NCBI GenBank assembly: GCA_947573445.1
Contig: CANPFR010000007.1
Coordinates: forward strand, 27,976 to 91,975
Origin: an uncultured Clostridia bacterium
GTDB taxonomy: Bacteria > Bacillota > Clostridia > TANB77 > CAG-508
Length of the DNA: 64,000 nucleotides
Reading direction: 5' to 3'
In this document: positions 48,557 through 61,300 of the stretch, in pieces
Position numbering within the stretch: the first letter of the stretch is position 1
Layout: each line of letters begins with the position of its first letter
Program-made: the position numbers and the translations under genes
Notes under the pieces: generated by a model
The model's database searches: none
Seen by the model: the letters and a program-made list of their open reading frames with translations, nothing else
What the model was told of the DNA's origin: nothing

Positions 48557-49037
48557 TTAATTATTATTTAATTCTTCTAATAATAGCTTTTCAATTCTAT
48601 CTATATCTGGAAAAATTAAGTTGATTCCGTTTTGATTTTAATTTAAAAACCTTATTTACCTTGCATGTAATTTCTTTTTGAGTTCCTTCAACAACAGCTA
48701 CTGCTTGATTTCTAATAGTGTCTATATGATCTATATATTTTTCGGTAATTGGAAAGATATTTTGAATTAGAAAAACAGCATTTTTTCTTCTATATTTACC
48801 AATTACAATAGTATCGCAAACTCCATTTTTCTTCATTTTTTCTTCTTGTAATTTTTTATATTTTTCTACTTTAGAACTCATAGGAATAAACCATAAAACT
48901 TTATTATCTTTATTCTTTATACAAAAATAAGTAGGTCTTGTACTTCCATTTTCATGATTCTTCATAAGTTTTTCATCTTTTGCAACTTCAAAATATTCAT
49001 CTTTTATGTGATATACATATCCTGTTTCTAGAAACAT
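48557..49037 (-). CDS. Type III toxin (ToxN/CptN-like endoribonuclease), read across a +1 shift at CGG 48627-48629
   Basis: The first 136 residues are typical of type III toxin-antitoxin RNases: a basic beta-barrel protein with RPTYFCIKNKD followed by LWFIPMSSKVEKYKK, the region that carries active-site residues in ToxN, and later FLIQNIFPITEKYI. The raw frame ends SKRNQLNFSRYR-stop. Skipping the C of AAA CGG AAT gives SKGINLIFPDIDRIEKLLLE and a stop at 48557, a natural helical C-terminus (159 residues). A tandem-repeat RNA, a terminator and a strong promoter lie upstream in the usual type III order, so this is a complete toxin-antitoxin system. Confidence 0.87.
48627..48629 (-). other. In-frame CGG, proposed +1 shift site near the toxin C-terminus
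   Basis: The upstream frame reads AAA CGG AAT CAA CTT and stops 9 codons after the CGG. The restored reading is AAA (C) GGA ATC AAC TTA and adds 23 residues. Without the shift the toxin loses its last helix. Confidence 0.8.
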
Positions 49038-49060
49038 ATAATTTGGCCCTTTCTCTTTCT

Positions 49061-49096
49061 AAAGTTAAAGCCTTCTATAACTTAATATAGAAGGCT
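49061..49096 (-). terminator. Attenuating terminator between antitoxin RNA and toxin gene
   Basis: On the minus strand, AGCCTTCTATA-TTAAGT-TATAGAAGGCT is followed by TTAACTTT. Type III systems use such a leaky terminator to make more RNA antitoxin than toxin mRNA. Confidence 0.85.
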
Positions 49097-49099
49097 AAA

Positions 49100-49207
49100 T
49101 ATTTTCAGAATGGATAATTTATTACTCGCACCACCATAAAGCGAGAAACATTTAGCAAAATGGATAATTTATTACTCGCACCACCATAAAGCGAGAACAT
49201 TTTCTTG
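49100..49207 (-). ncRNA. Tandem-repeat RNA antitoxin (type III)
   Basis: Two identical 39-base cores (49109-49147 and 49159-49197), period 50 bases, lie just upstream of the toxin gene. In the transcript each unit has a CTCGC/GCGAG stem, compatible with the small pseudoknots that ToxI/CptI RNAs form. In known systems the toxin cuts the repeat RNA into monomers that then inhibit it. Only two full units are present, at the lower end of known repeat numbers. Confidence 0.85.
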
Positions 49208-49215
49208 TTATATTT

Positions 49216-49245
49216 ATTATACACTGTATAAAAGACAATTGTCAA
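49216..49245 (-). promoter_or_regulatory. Promoter of the type III toxin-antitoxin operon
   Basis: On the minus strand, consensus -35 TTGACA (49240-49245), an 18-base spacer, consensus -10 TATAAT (49216-49221). The predicted start is about 10 bases before the first RNA repeat. Confidence 0.8.
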
Positions 49246-49341
49246 GTATTTTGTACAATAAATATAATCTATCTTATGCAATTCACTTAAATTCTATGTA
49301 TCTATCTGTTTCAATCTTGCATACACCTTAATTTGAAACCA

Positions 49342-49366
49342 AGAATGCCCCAAACGGGGCATTCTC
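49342..49366 (-). terminator. Terminator-like hairpin after the giant adhesin
   Basis: GAATGCCCC-GTTT-GGGGCATTC, directly after the stop at 49375. The T-run is poor. Confidence 0.6.
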
Positions 49367-49374
49367 TCTCTTTT

Positions 49375-52300
49375 CTACCTGTCTTTCTTTTTATAACTTA
49401 TCCACAATCCCACTGAAATCACTATTACAATTTCTACAATTCCTTTTGCAATAATTCTACCATTTCTATCCAATCCTGTCGCTACTGTTAGCAACATTTC
49501 GGATTTACTCGTGTTGTCTTCTTTGTTTGTATCCTGATATTTCGCTGGGTTGCTTAAGTTACTTATGATGACAGTATTATTCTTTTGTCCGAAATTCTCT
49601 TCTCCTGTATTCCATCTTAGTACAATTGGAATTTCCTTGTATTGCCCTGGTTGTATGTTTTCTCCTTTTAGTACATCTGTGGTTAACGTTCCGTCTACTT
49701 CTTCCCAGTGAATTTCGTTATCCTCTTGATGGAAACGATATCCAATTGGTATTAATTCCGTAATTCTTTCTGCTGTTCCTTCAATTTCTCCATTGTTCGT
49801 TACTCTTATTGTATACTTCAACTTAATATCTGCTGTTCCTGCTTTTGAACTATGAACATCTAATTTATACAATTGGTCTTTCGTCGCAAAATCTCTTGCT
49901 CCTGCACTGATTCCGTCCATATTCACTTTGCTTATCCATTTATCAACACTTAGGTTGAAGATTTGTTTTTGATAGTAATACGTTACTATTATCTTATTTT
50001 CTGTCATATTTCCACTTGTATTGGCTGTACTTTCTACAAATTTGTAGTAAGCAATCTCTTTTTGCTCTGTCTTATATCGATCTCCTAGATAGCCTTTGAT
50101 GTTTTCATTTTCCGCTAATGGATAATTCGTATCTTTCTCTAAATATCGTATTTCCACTTCTGCTTTTCTTTGGTAATAATATTTTACTACAATTTCTTTT
50201 TCTTTCATTTCGCCTTTTCCATTGGATGGAACTTCAACTAATTCATAGCCATCAAACTGTTTTTCTTGTGTTTCATAGGTTTCTCCTATTTTTCCTTGGA
50301 TTTCGTCTTTGTCTAGTAGCCTTCCTGTATGTTTATCTATGTATTCAACAGTTACTTTAGCTAGTCTTCTATAATAGTAAACAACTTCTATTTTTTCTGC
50401 CTTCATTTCGCCTTTGCTGTTTTGTGGTAGTTTATTGTTTCCATTTTCGTCTTTTGTCACAAGTTCATAGCCATCAAATTTTCGTGCTAGTATGTTGTAT
50501 TCTTCTCCTATATTTCCCTTATGGGTTTCTTGTGCTAACACTTTATTAGTATCCATATCAATGTGCTTTTCTACCACGCCTCCTGCTTGTTTTACATAAT
50601 AGTAAGTTACTACCGTTTCTGTTTTATACGTTCCATCTTCGTTTTGTGTAATCGTCATCTTTCCTGTCGCATTTTTTGGCTTTTCTACTAAAGTGTATCC
50701 TTTAAAGTCCTTCTTTTCTGTTGTGTAGTTGTCATTTTCATGACCATTTTGTATTTCATCTTCTGTTAATTTTTCGCCAGTTTCTTGGTCTATATGTTCC
50801 ACTCTTACACTTGCTTTTTTAATGTAATAGTATTTTACTTCAATTAATTCTTCCTTCATGGTTCCTTCTGCATTTTCTGGTAATCTACTATTTCCATTTT
50901 TGTCCTCTGTTACTAAGTCATATCCTTCAAATTCTTTTGATTCAATCTTGTAAGGATCCCCTTCATTTCCTTTGTATTGCTTACTATCTAGCAATTCTTT
51001 CGTTATTTCATTAATGTGTTTTTCAATCACTCCTCCTGAAATTTTGGCATAATAATATTTTATGATTTGTTCCTCTTCTGTCATGATAACATCTGGATTT
51101 TCTGGCTCAATCACTAATATATAACCTGGGAAATCTTCTGACTGTGTTTCAAATAAATCTCCTACTTCTCCAACTTTTGTTTCTTGTTTTAAAATCTTTC
51201 CTGTTTCCCTGTCAATGTGCTGTACTGTTGCTTTTGCCACTTTTGCATAATAGTAAATTACCTCAATCACTTCTTTTGTCATATTGCCTGATGTATTATT
51301 CGTACTTTCCACAAATACATAATCTTTTATTGTCTTTGCCTCTGTTCGATAACTTTGACCAACACATCCATTGATAATAATTTCATCGGCTAATACCTGA
51401 TTATCCTGATTATTTTCAGGTGTATCGTCTTTCTCCAAATACCTTACCACTACTTGTGTATTTTTTAGATAGTAATAAATTACTTCAATCACTTCTTTTT
51501 CCATGGTTCCTGATGTATTATTCGTGCTTTCCACAAACGTATAACCAGTTAGCTCTCTTTTCTGTGTTTGATACTCTTTTCCTACATAGCCATCAATCGT
51601 CTCTTCTGGTGATAATACTTCATTATCCGTATCATCCTCTGGTGTATCATCCTTTTCTAAGTATTTTACAATGATTTTTGTATTTGGTGCATAATAGTAA
51701 ATGACTTCAATGGTTTCCCTTTCCATAACACCACTTGTCTTTCCTGTACTTTCAATAAAAGTATAACCAGCAATTTCTTTTCTTTGCGTGGTATAACTTT
51801 GACCTTCCCATCCTTTGATTTCATATTGTGGTTCTTCTGTTAAAATTTTTCCAGTTCCTTTTTCCAGGTATTTTACAATCACTTCTGTATTTTTTGCATA
51901 ATAATACGTTTTAACTTGTTTTTCTTCTGTAAATACACCTGTTTTCTCAGATGGTTCTTGTACCAAAGTATAACCTGGTATTTCCTTCTTGTCTTCTGTT
52001 ACATCAAAGCTTTCTCCTACAATTCCTTCTTTTTCTACTGTGTCATCAATTTCCTCTTTTGTTCTGATGTCTACATATTTTACCTCTACAAATGATGGTA
52101 TCTTACTCAAAGTATTCGTTATCGTTGCTTGCATCTCTACAGAAGTTCCTGTAATACTTTGTCTTGGTTTTATGCTAACTTTTCCTATTTGTTTTGTATA
52201 GTAAAATAAATCCCCTTCTCGTACTTCTTTTTCATCCACAGTATAGTTGATGATTTCTCCATTTTCATCATACATTGGCAATTTTTCAAACTTCCATGAC

Positions 52301-55300
52301 CAATTGTCTTCTTTTGTGATAATTCTTTCTTCTACCAATTTTTCCCCGTTTTTCAACTGTAAAGCAATCGTATCTGGTCTTTTGTCATAAATATCGGTTT
52401 GATCCACCCATTCTTTCTTCACTTCAATTGAAATTGTGTCTGTTGGTCTGGTAAATGTATTGGTTATTGTCATTCCAGTAATTGTTTTGACATAAAATCT
52501 TAAGTCTCCTGTATTTTTCTCAACTTCGTCTATGGTGTAATTTATAATGTTATTATATTTATCGTATTTTGGTAAATCCTCAAATGTTATGGTAAATTCA
52601 TCTTCTTCTGTATTCATTTTTGCTTCTTTACTTGCCACTACAGTTCCATTGTGTTTCAACTGCAAAATAATACTTTGTGGTCTCTTGGCTTTTTGTAATT
52701 CTGTATCTTCCCAGATTTTTGTAGCTGTTACACTGACTTTATCTGTTTTTTGCGTAAATGTGTTGGTTACTGTTGTTCCATCAACTGCTTTTTCATAGAA
52801 TTGCAAATCTCCACTATTTGTTTCTTTTTCGTCTGCTGTATATTTTATTTCTTGTCCATCTTCATCGTATTTTTCTAGGCCTATAAATGTATATTGCCAA
52901 TGATTAACCTCATTTCGAACTGCATTTTCACTTGTTACGGTTTGCTCCTCTGCAACTGTATCTCCGTTTTTTACTTGTAATATGACACTTTCAGGCCTTT
53001 TTTCAGCTTCATTGTCATTGTCTATCCATATTTTGGTTATGGTAATATCTGTTGTTTCTTCTGGTTTTGTGAAGGTATTGGTTACTGTTATCTTCTTATT
53101 TCCAGTGATTTCGCCTTCAACTTCTTCGTTTATCATGGTGCCTATTTGTGTTGTATAGAATTTTAAGTCTCCTTCTTTTTCTTCTGCCTCTTCTACGGTG
53201 TATTTTATTTCATTTCCTTTAGCATCATATTTACGAAGGTTGGTAAATGTATGGCTTATTTCTTTTTCTGTATTAAGCACATAATTTTGAACAATTTCTG
53301 CACCATCTTTTACACGCAATACAATATTTTCTGGTCTTCTTTGGGCTTGTATTTTATTGTCATTCCATACTTTTTCTACGATTAGGTCTATTTTTTCATC
53401 TGGCACACGAAATGTGTTGGTTATTTCGTGTCCATTTATAGTTTTTTCATAGAATTTCAAATCATCTTTTTCCACAGATTGTTCATCTACTGTGTAAATG
53501 ATTTCTTCACCATCTTCGTTGTATTTCTCTAAATCCACAAAAGTATGCTCAGTTTCGGTGTTTGTGTCTAGTTTATAAGTTTGGACAATTTGTTCTCCAT
53601 TTTTCACTTGTAATATAATATTTTCTGGTCTTTTGCTGTTCTCGTTGTTGTTGTCATCCCATGTTTTGGTTACTGTTACTTGTGTTTTATCTTCTGGTTT
53701 TATAAAAGTATTTCTTATGGTTGCTTGGTTATCCACTACTCCTGTTTGTTCTTTTGTATAGAATTTCAAGTCATTTTTGTGCTCTTCTCCTGGTAATACA
53801 GTCTCATCTACCCTATATGAAATTTTTTCTCCTGTTTCATTATATTTTGGTAGATTTTCAAAACTTGCTGTCCATTGATTTTCCTTTCCTTCTATCGCAT
53901 TTTCGGCTGTTATTTCTTTTTCTGCCACAAGTGTATTTCCGTTTTTCACTTGCACAACAATACTTTCTGGTCTTCTTTGTGCCTGTATTTCATTGTCATT
54001 CCATACTTTATTAACTGTTATTTCGGTTACATATTCTGCTGGTATTTCTACGGTTGCTTTTACGGTGTCTTCTGCTTTTGGTGTCTCTAATTGGATGGTT
54101 CCTGTTACTGTATTTTGTATTGTTTCTTCTGTTACATCTAAATCTTGGTAAACTACTTTTATTTGTTTTGTGATATCGATTTGGCTTGTTGTTTCATCAA
54201 AAACTTCCATTTCTTCTTGCCATGTGATGGTTTTTGTCTTAGAATCGTATTTTCCTCCTGCTAGTTCTGATTTTGTTTCGTCTATTCCATATGGCAAATA
54301 GTCTACAATTGTCATTTTTGCTTTGCCTAGATATTGTTCTATTTTTGTTCGGTAATTGATGGTGTAGAAAACTTCCTGAACTGGGTCTGTTATTTTTTCT
54401 GTGGCACTTGTTTTTGTGATTTCAGAGTTTTCAAATACTGGTGTTTTTAGTTTATAGTAATAAGTTACAATGATTTCGTCTCCTTCATAAACACCTTCTG
54501 CATTTATTGGTATTTCTACTAATTCATAGTTCATCATCAATTTTTCATCATTCATAGCATTGGTTGTATAGTTTTCTCCTTCTTTTCCTTTGCCTGTTTC
54601 GTCTTGTGCATTTGTTCCATCTTTTAGAGGTACTGGCAAGGTGGTTCCTTCGATGTAGTGATGTACGGTTAATGGTATGTCTTTTTCGATGTAATAATAG
54701 ATTACTTCTGTAGTTCCTGATACATAGGTTCCGGTTGCATTTTCTGGAAGGATGTAGTTTTCTTCTGTGTCTTTGATTAGTTCGTATTTTGGTATGTCTA
54801 GTTTTGGTGATGTTGTGTATTTATCATTTATTTTTCCTTCTAGTTGTTCGTCTTGTGCTAATTTTTCGGTTGTATAAGTGTAGGTTCCGTCTTCATTTTG
54901 CACGGCTTTATAATGATGAACTAATACTTTGGCTTTTTCACTGTTTTCGATTGTGAATTCGTGGTTTTGGTCTGCTCTGAATTCGATTTCGATTGGGGTT
55001 TCGTTTAGTTCGTAGCCATCTGGAGCTGTTATTTCTGTGATTTGGTATTTACCAAATGGAATTTGGGTAATGGCTTGACCTTCGCTGTTGGTGGTAACTT
55101 GGGTGTGGTATAGTTCAGAGTCGTTTAAGGTTAGTTGTATGCTGTTTACAGTGAATTTGTCGTCTCCTGTGCTTGTTGAGGCATTTTTATAATATCCTAA
55201 GTGTAAGTAGTATTTTTGGCCTCCTTGTAATACTGTTGTGTAGTCTTTTGCTTCTTGTGTACCTGAGATATAGATGAATCTGCCTGTGGTTGAGTTGTAG

Positions 55301-58300
55301 GCTGGTCTGGTTGTATTTTGTGTTATGGTTGCATAACCGTAGTCATTTGATGCTTGACTTGAGACTTGGGCGTTGACTACTAAGTTGTATTTTCCTGTGT
55401 AGCCTGTTAGGTCGATTGGGATGTAGGAGTTGGCTACGGTGTTGTCCTTAGTTTGGTTGGTAGATTCGTATTTTCCTTCATTTTCTATGAAGTTATACTT
55501 TTCGCTTGTTGCTCCATATACTTTGATGCTGTTAAATACGATTTGATCTTTTCCAGTGTCTACACTACCATCTTTTCTATATCCTAAATGTAAGTAATAT
55601 GTTTTTCCTCCTTGTAGTACTGTTGAAGTATAATCTTTTTTTGCCACTGTTCCATATATTTGCATTATTTGACCTGTGGTGGAGCTATAACTTGGTGCTG
55701 TTGTACGTTCTGTTATTGTTGCATATCCCTTGTCTGCACTTTCACTTGATACTTCTGCATTAACTACTACTACATATTGTCCTTCTTTATTAGTTAAATC
55801 AACTGGAATATAAGAATTTGCTGTAACATTTTGTATTCCTGCTGTTGCTCCTTCTACATTAGCCACTTGATAAGTTTTGCTGTTTGTCGGAACATACGTT
55901 CCATCTTCTTGTTTTACAAAATAGTAAATTCCATTATTGGTTAATTCACCTAGTACATCTGTTATTTCATTTTCTTTATTTGCAATTGCATATTCTTGTC
56001 CATTGTCTGTTAATTCTCCAATTACATTTTCTGGGTTTGTTCTTTCTTCTAATTGGTCTAGCTTGAAGGTTGCTCCTTCTAGTGGTTTTTTTGTCTTTTG
56101 GTCAATTTTGTTGAGAGTTATTTTGTTGTCTTTTAATACATAACTTACTGTTATATGTTTATCTTCTGTCATATTTTCAAATTGTGGCATAGTATACGTT
56201 CCGTCTTCATTGGCTGTAAATTGGTATAATTCTCCATTTACTGTAATTTCTGTAATTTCGTAGTTTTCGTCTGGAGTCATGATGATTTCTTTTGTGCTGT
56301 TGTCTCCGTATTTTACTTTTTCGTAAGATGGCTTGTCTTCTCCAGAAATGGTTCCACCTTTGGTGTTGTCTATTTCTTTTACATCTGTCGTTATTTTGAA
56401 TTCTTTTCTGGTGTTTTCTATTGTAACTTCTTGGACTTCTGGGACTCCCATTTCTGCTTTTAATTTCAATATCATTCCATCACGCTGTCCTTGATTACTC
56501 AACGTTACTCCATTTTCTAATTCAATTGTTCCTCCGAAATATCCTCCCACTATTAGCTCTCCATTGGAGTTTTCTACTAAATAATTTATACTCTCACTAG
56601 TACTTACTCCTACTGCCCCAATTCCTTTTGCCCATTCTACCTTTCCTTCTTTACTGTACTTAATTAACATTGCATCAACAGTACTAGTTTCTGAAGAAAC
56701 TTCATCATTTTTATTTAATACAAAATCTCCAATTACGAGCATTTTTGCATTAAAATCTCCTGCTACTAGTAGTCCTTCGTCAGCTGTTTCTATCGCTGTA
56801 TTTATATAAGTATTTCCTCTTCCTCCTACTACCTCTGCCCATTCACATTCGCCTGTTTCACTGTATTTAATTAACATTCCATCCCTATTACCATTATTAA
56901 TTAATATTATTCCATTTCCTAAATCAATTGTACTACTGCTAAAATATCCTACTACTACTAGTCCTCCATCTCGTGTCTCTATTACACTTGTTATTCGCTC
57001 ATAATCACTTCCTCCTACTCCTTTTGCCCATTCGCATTTTCCTTCTTCACTATACTTAATTATCATTCCATCGTCACTTCTACTAGTAAGTGTTACTCCA
57101 TTTCCTAGGTCAATTGTACTACTATAGAAGTATCCTACTGCTACTACTCCTCCATCTCGCGTTTCTATTACACTTGTTATTTGGGCAGGATTTCCTCCTC
57201 CTACTGTCTTTGCCCATTCACATTTTCCGCTCGCTCCATACTTAATTATCATTCCAGCACAAGTAACTTTACCAGTAAGTGTTACTCCATTTCCTAGGTC
57301 AATTGCACTACTATAGAAGTATCCTCCTACTACTAGGCCTCCATCTCCCGTCTCTACTACACTTGTTATTTCATCACTATTATTTCCTCCTATTCCTTTT
57401 GCCCACTCACATTCGCCTTCTGCATTATACTTAATTAACATTCCATCTGAACTACCCTTGTTATTCAACGTTACTGCATTTCCTAAATCAATTTCACTAC
57501 TTTTAAAATATCCTGCTACTACTAGTCCTTCATCTCCCGTCTCTACTACACTTGTTATTTCATCACTATTATTTCCTCCTATTCCTTTTGCCCACTCACA
57601 TTCGCCTTCTGCATTATACTTAATTAACATTCCATCCCTATTACCATTATTGCTTAATATTATTCCATTTCCTAAATCGATTTCTTTTGAACTGAAACAT
57701 CCTCCTATTACTAGCCCTCCATCTCGTGTCTCTATTACACTGGTTATTTGCTCATAATCACTTCCTCCTATCCCTTTCGCCTGCTTCGTTACAACCTCTG
57801 GCACTTCTTTTTCTTCATACTTGATTAGCATTCCATCTGTATTACCATTACTTTTTAACGTTACTTCACTTCCTAGATTTATCGTACTTGATCCGAAATA
57901 ACCTCCTGCTATTATTTTTCCATCTCTCGTTTCTATTACTGTATTTATAAAATCTTCACCATATCCACCTATTCCTTTTGCCCATTCGCATTCGCCTTTT
58001 GCATTATATCTAATTAACATTCCATCACGATAATCTGTACTACTTGATTTATTATTTAACGTTATTCCATTTCCTAAGTCAATTCCACTACTCTTAAAAA
58101 ATCCTCCTACTATTAATCCTCCATCTCTTGTTTCTATTACTTCATTTACATCACTTTCTTCTATTCCTTTTGCCCATTCACATTCTCCTTCCACATTACA
58201 TTTAATTAGCATTATATTAGAAATTCCAGAACTACCTTTATGATTCAATATTACTCCATTTTCTAAATCGATTCTATTTGACCAAAAACGCCCACCTACT

Positions 58301-61300
58301 ATTATTTCACCTTCTTTTGTTTCTATTACGCTTTTTATTTGATCACTATCACTTCCACCTATTCCTTTCGCCCACTCACACTCTCCTTCTGCATTATACT
58401 TGATTAGCATTCCATCTGAACTACCCTTGTTATTCAACGTTACTCCATTTCCTAAATCAATTTCACTACTTTTAAAATATCCTCCTACAGCATATCCTCC
58501 ATCTGATGTTTCTATTACACAATTTATCTGTTCTTCACTATTTCCTCCTATTCCTCTTGCCCATTCACATTTGCCTTCTGCACTATACTTAATTAGCATT
58601 CCATCATAATTTCCTTTATTCGTCAACGTCACTCCATTTTCTAAATTAATCGTACTACTTCCGAAATATCCTGCTACTACTAGTCCTTCATCTGACGTCT
58701 CTACTACACTTGTTGCTCGGTCTTCTCCACTTCCTCCAATACGTTTCGCCCATTCACATTCTCCTGTTTCACTGTATTTAATTAACATTCCATCCCAATT
58801 ACCATTATTGCTTAATATTATTCCATTTCCTAAATCAATTGTACTACTGCTAAAATATCCTACTATTACTAGTCCTCCATCTTTTGTTTCTATTACACTA
58901 CTTATTACATCATTACTATATCCTCCTATTCCTTTTGCCCATTCACATTCTCCTTCTGCATTATACTTGATTAGCATTCCATCTGAACTACCCTTGTTAT
59001 TCAACGTCACTCCATTTCCTAAATCAATTGTACTACTATTAAAATATCCTCCTACTACTAACCCTCCATCACTCGTCTCTACTACACTTGTTACTTGGTC
59101 TTCTCTACTTCCTCCGATACTCTTCGCCCACTGGGCACTTTGTACTGTCTTGCCTTCTCTGGAGGCTCCTACTCCGAAGTATTTGGTTGAGCCTTCTATG
59201 TTGTATTGCTCTGGGGCTTGGATTTCGACTGCTTTGTATAGGCCTTCGGTTAGGTCGGCTGTTAGTTCTCCATTTTCGTTGGTGGTAACGGTGTAGTAGT
59301 CTTTGCCGTTGATGGTTTCTTTGGTGCCTAGGATTTCGCCTTTGCTGTTGGTGGCTGGTTTTTCGCCGTTTTCTACGTTGTAGATGGCGAATTTTACGTT
59401 GGCTATTGGTTCTTGGGTTTCTTTGTCTTTTTTGATTAGGCGGAAAGATGGACTATCTTCGATGGTTAGTTTGATGGTATTTCCTTCGACTTCGTAGTTT
59501 CTTTGCGTTTCATCTTGTGCCTCAAACTTCAAACTTCCATCTGTTGATTGCACTTTGAAAGTGATATCTTTCACTTTTGCATACCCTTCTGGTGCAAAAA
59601 CTTCTTTTACGGTGTAGGTTTGGTCAATGTCTTTTTCTGTTTCATATTGGTATAAACCTACAATTGTCAATTTTCCTGTGGCATCTGTTACGTATTCTCC
59701 GATTTCTTCGGTTCCTTTGTATAATTTAAATTTCGCCCCTTCTAGGTAGGTCACTTCTGTTCCAGCAAAGGCTGTTTCTGCTTTTGCAATTAGTTTATCT
59801 TCGCTGGCTGTGCTTTGGGTTACTTTCTTGATTTTGGTGATTTCTAAATCATACGTTGGTATTTTTTCATCTTCTAACGTGATATGAATGGTTGGAATAC
59901 TATCTACTTCTGTTGTTTCTTGTGCTACAATTGTAGTGTTTTCTGTAATTTCTTGCACAACGTAATTTCCTTCGTTATTCACGATTTTAAACTTTATTGG
60001 GCTCGCCAAATAATACCCCTCTGCTTTTACTTCTTGCAAAGTGTATTCTTGATTCACTGACAATCCTTTTAACGTTGTTTCTCCATTTACGTTTGTCGTG
60101 ATTGTTTTTCCTTTTTCTGGTAAATTCGCTCCTGTTATTTTGTATTTTACGTATTGAAGCTTATTTTCTGTTCCCTGCTCCTTTTTCGTGATTTTTAAGC
60201 TTACTTTTGCTTCATCTTCTACTTTTGCACTAGACTTGTAGTTTTCATCTTCTTTTTTGCTGACGGTTATTTCTTCTCTCGTATTTCCCTGCAATTTCTC
60301 TATTGTTAAAACACCTTGTTCATCTACATGACCCACAAACCTGATAACATCTGCATTTAGTTCATAATCATCTGGTGTTTTGATTTCTTTGATTTCATAG
60401 ACTTTTTCTGCATATAAATTGGTGATTGTTAATTTTCCTTCTGCATTCGTTACTCCTGTTTTACTCTCTCCCTCTTCTTCTGTTCCATCATTCGTTGTTA
60501 TGATTTCTTTGATTCCATAGGTTGCACCTGATACCAATTTTTCTTTTCCTGTTTGGTATTTTTCTAATGTTAAATCATATTTTTCTGCAATGCGGAATCC
60601 TAATTTATTTGGCTCTGTTTGGGTTCTATACTTTCCATTTTCTGTATTTAAGCTGAAATACACGCCATGGTGGCTATACGCTACTTTGTTAAATTCTAGC
60701 CCATTTGGTATTTTTACACTATAATTGAATAGAAATTCTTTTCCTGTTGGCATCACATAATCGCCTAAGTCAACTAAAAATGTTTTTATGGTATCCCAAT
60801 TTTCAACTTTCTCTGCGAGTTTCCATCCATTTTCTTCTTTGCTTAAGTCTCTATCTGGTGTTTCACTTTCTGAATAATAAACTTTGGCAATCTCTCGTAA
60901 TTCATCTGGCAAAACGATTCCCGTATTTACCATTTTTGTTGTAAAGGTTGAACCTAAACTATTTCCACTGATTACATAGGTATTTCCTTCAAATGGGATT
61001 TTTCCTAATAATTTTATTTCTGTGATTGTACTTGCATAATTATTTTTTATTTGTACTGCAATTTGAGCGGTTTGCTCCTCTTTTTCTTGGTCTACAACAG
61101 CATAAGTTGGCTTCAAATCTGCCACTTGTGGTGCAATTACGACACTTTGTTTATCATCAAAATCAGTAGCTGTTTGATTGGTTAATAACGAATTTGGTGA
61201 TACTAAGCTTAAGTTTGTTGTTCTAAAATTAACTTGTTCGGTCGTATTTAAGTTATTATTTACATCATATTTATCTTGTGCTTTGTAATAATAATAACTT

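Noticed and set aside
9844..49037. Treating the nine broken genes as ordinary pseudogenes
   Set aside because: Each has exactly one lesion, always the same base at the same codon phase before Gly, and intact conserved sequence on both sides. Random decay would give mixed indels and stops.
9844..49037. Random long-read indel errors as the cause
   Set aside because: Such errors cluster in homopolymers and occur in all codon phases. None of the nine is a homopolymer error, and the very long genes are clean. A context-specific systematic error is not fully excluded and is listed as a refuting test.
49100..49207. CRISPR array
   Set aside because: Only two repeats with short, similar spacers, no cas gene, and a type III toxin gene with attenuator directly downstream.
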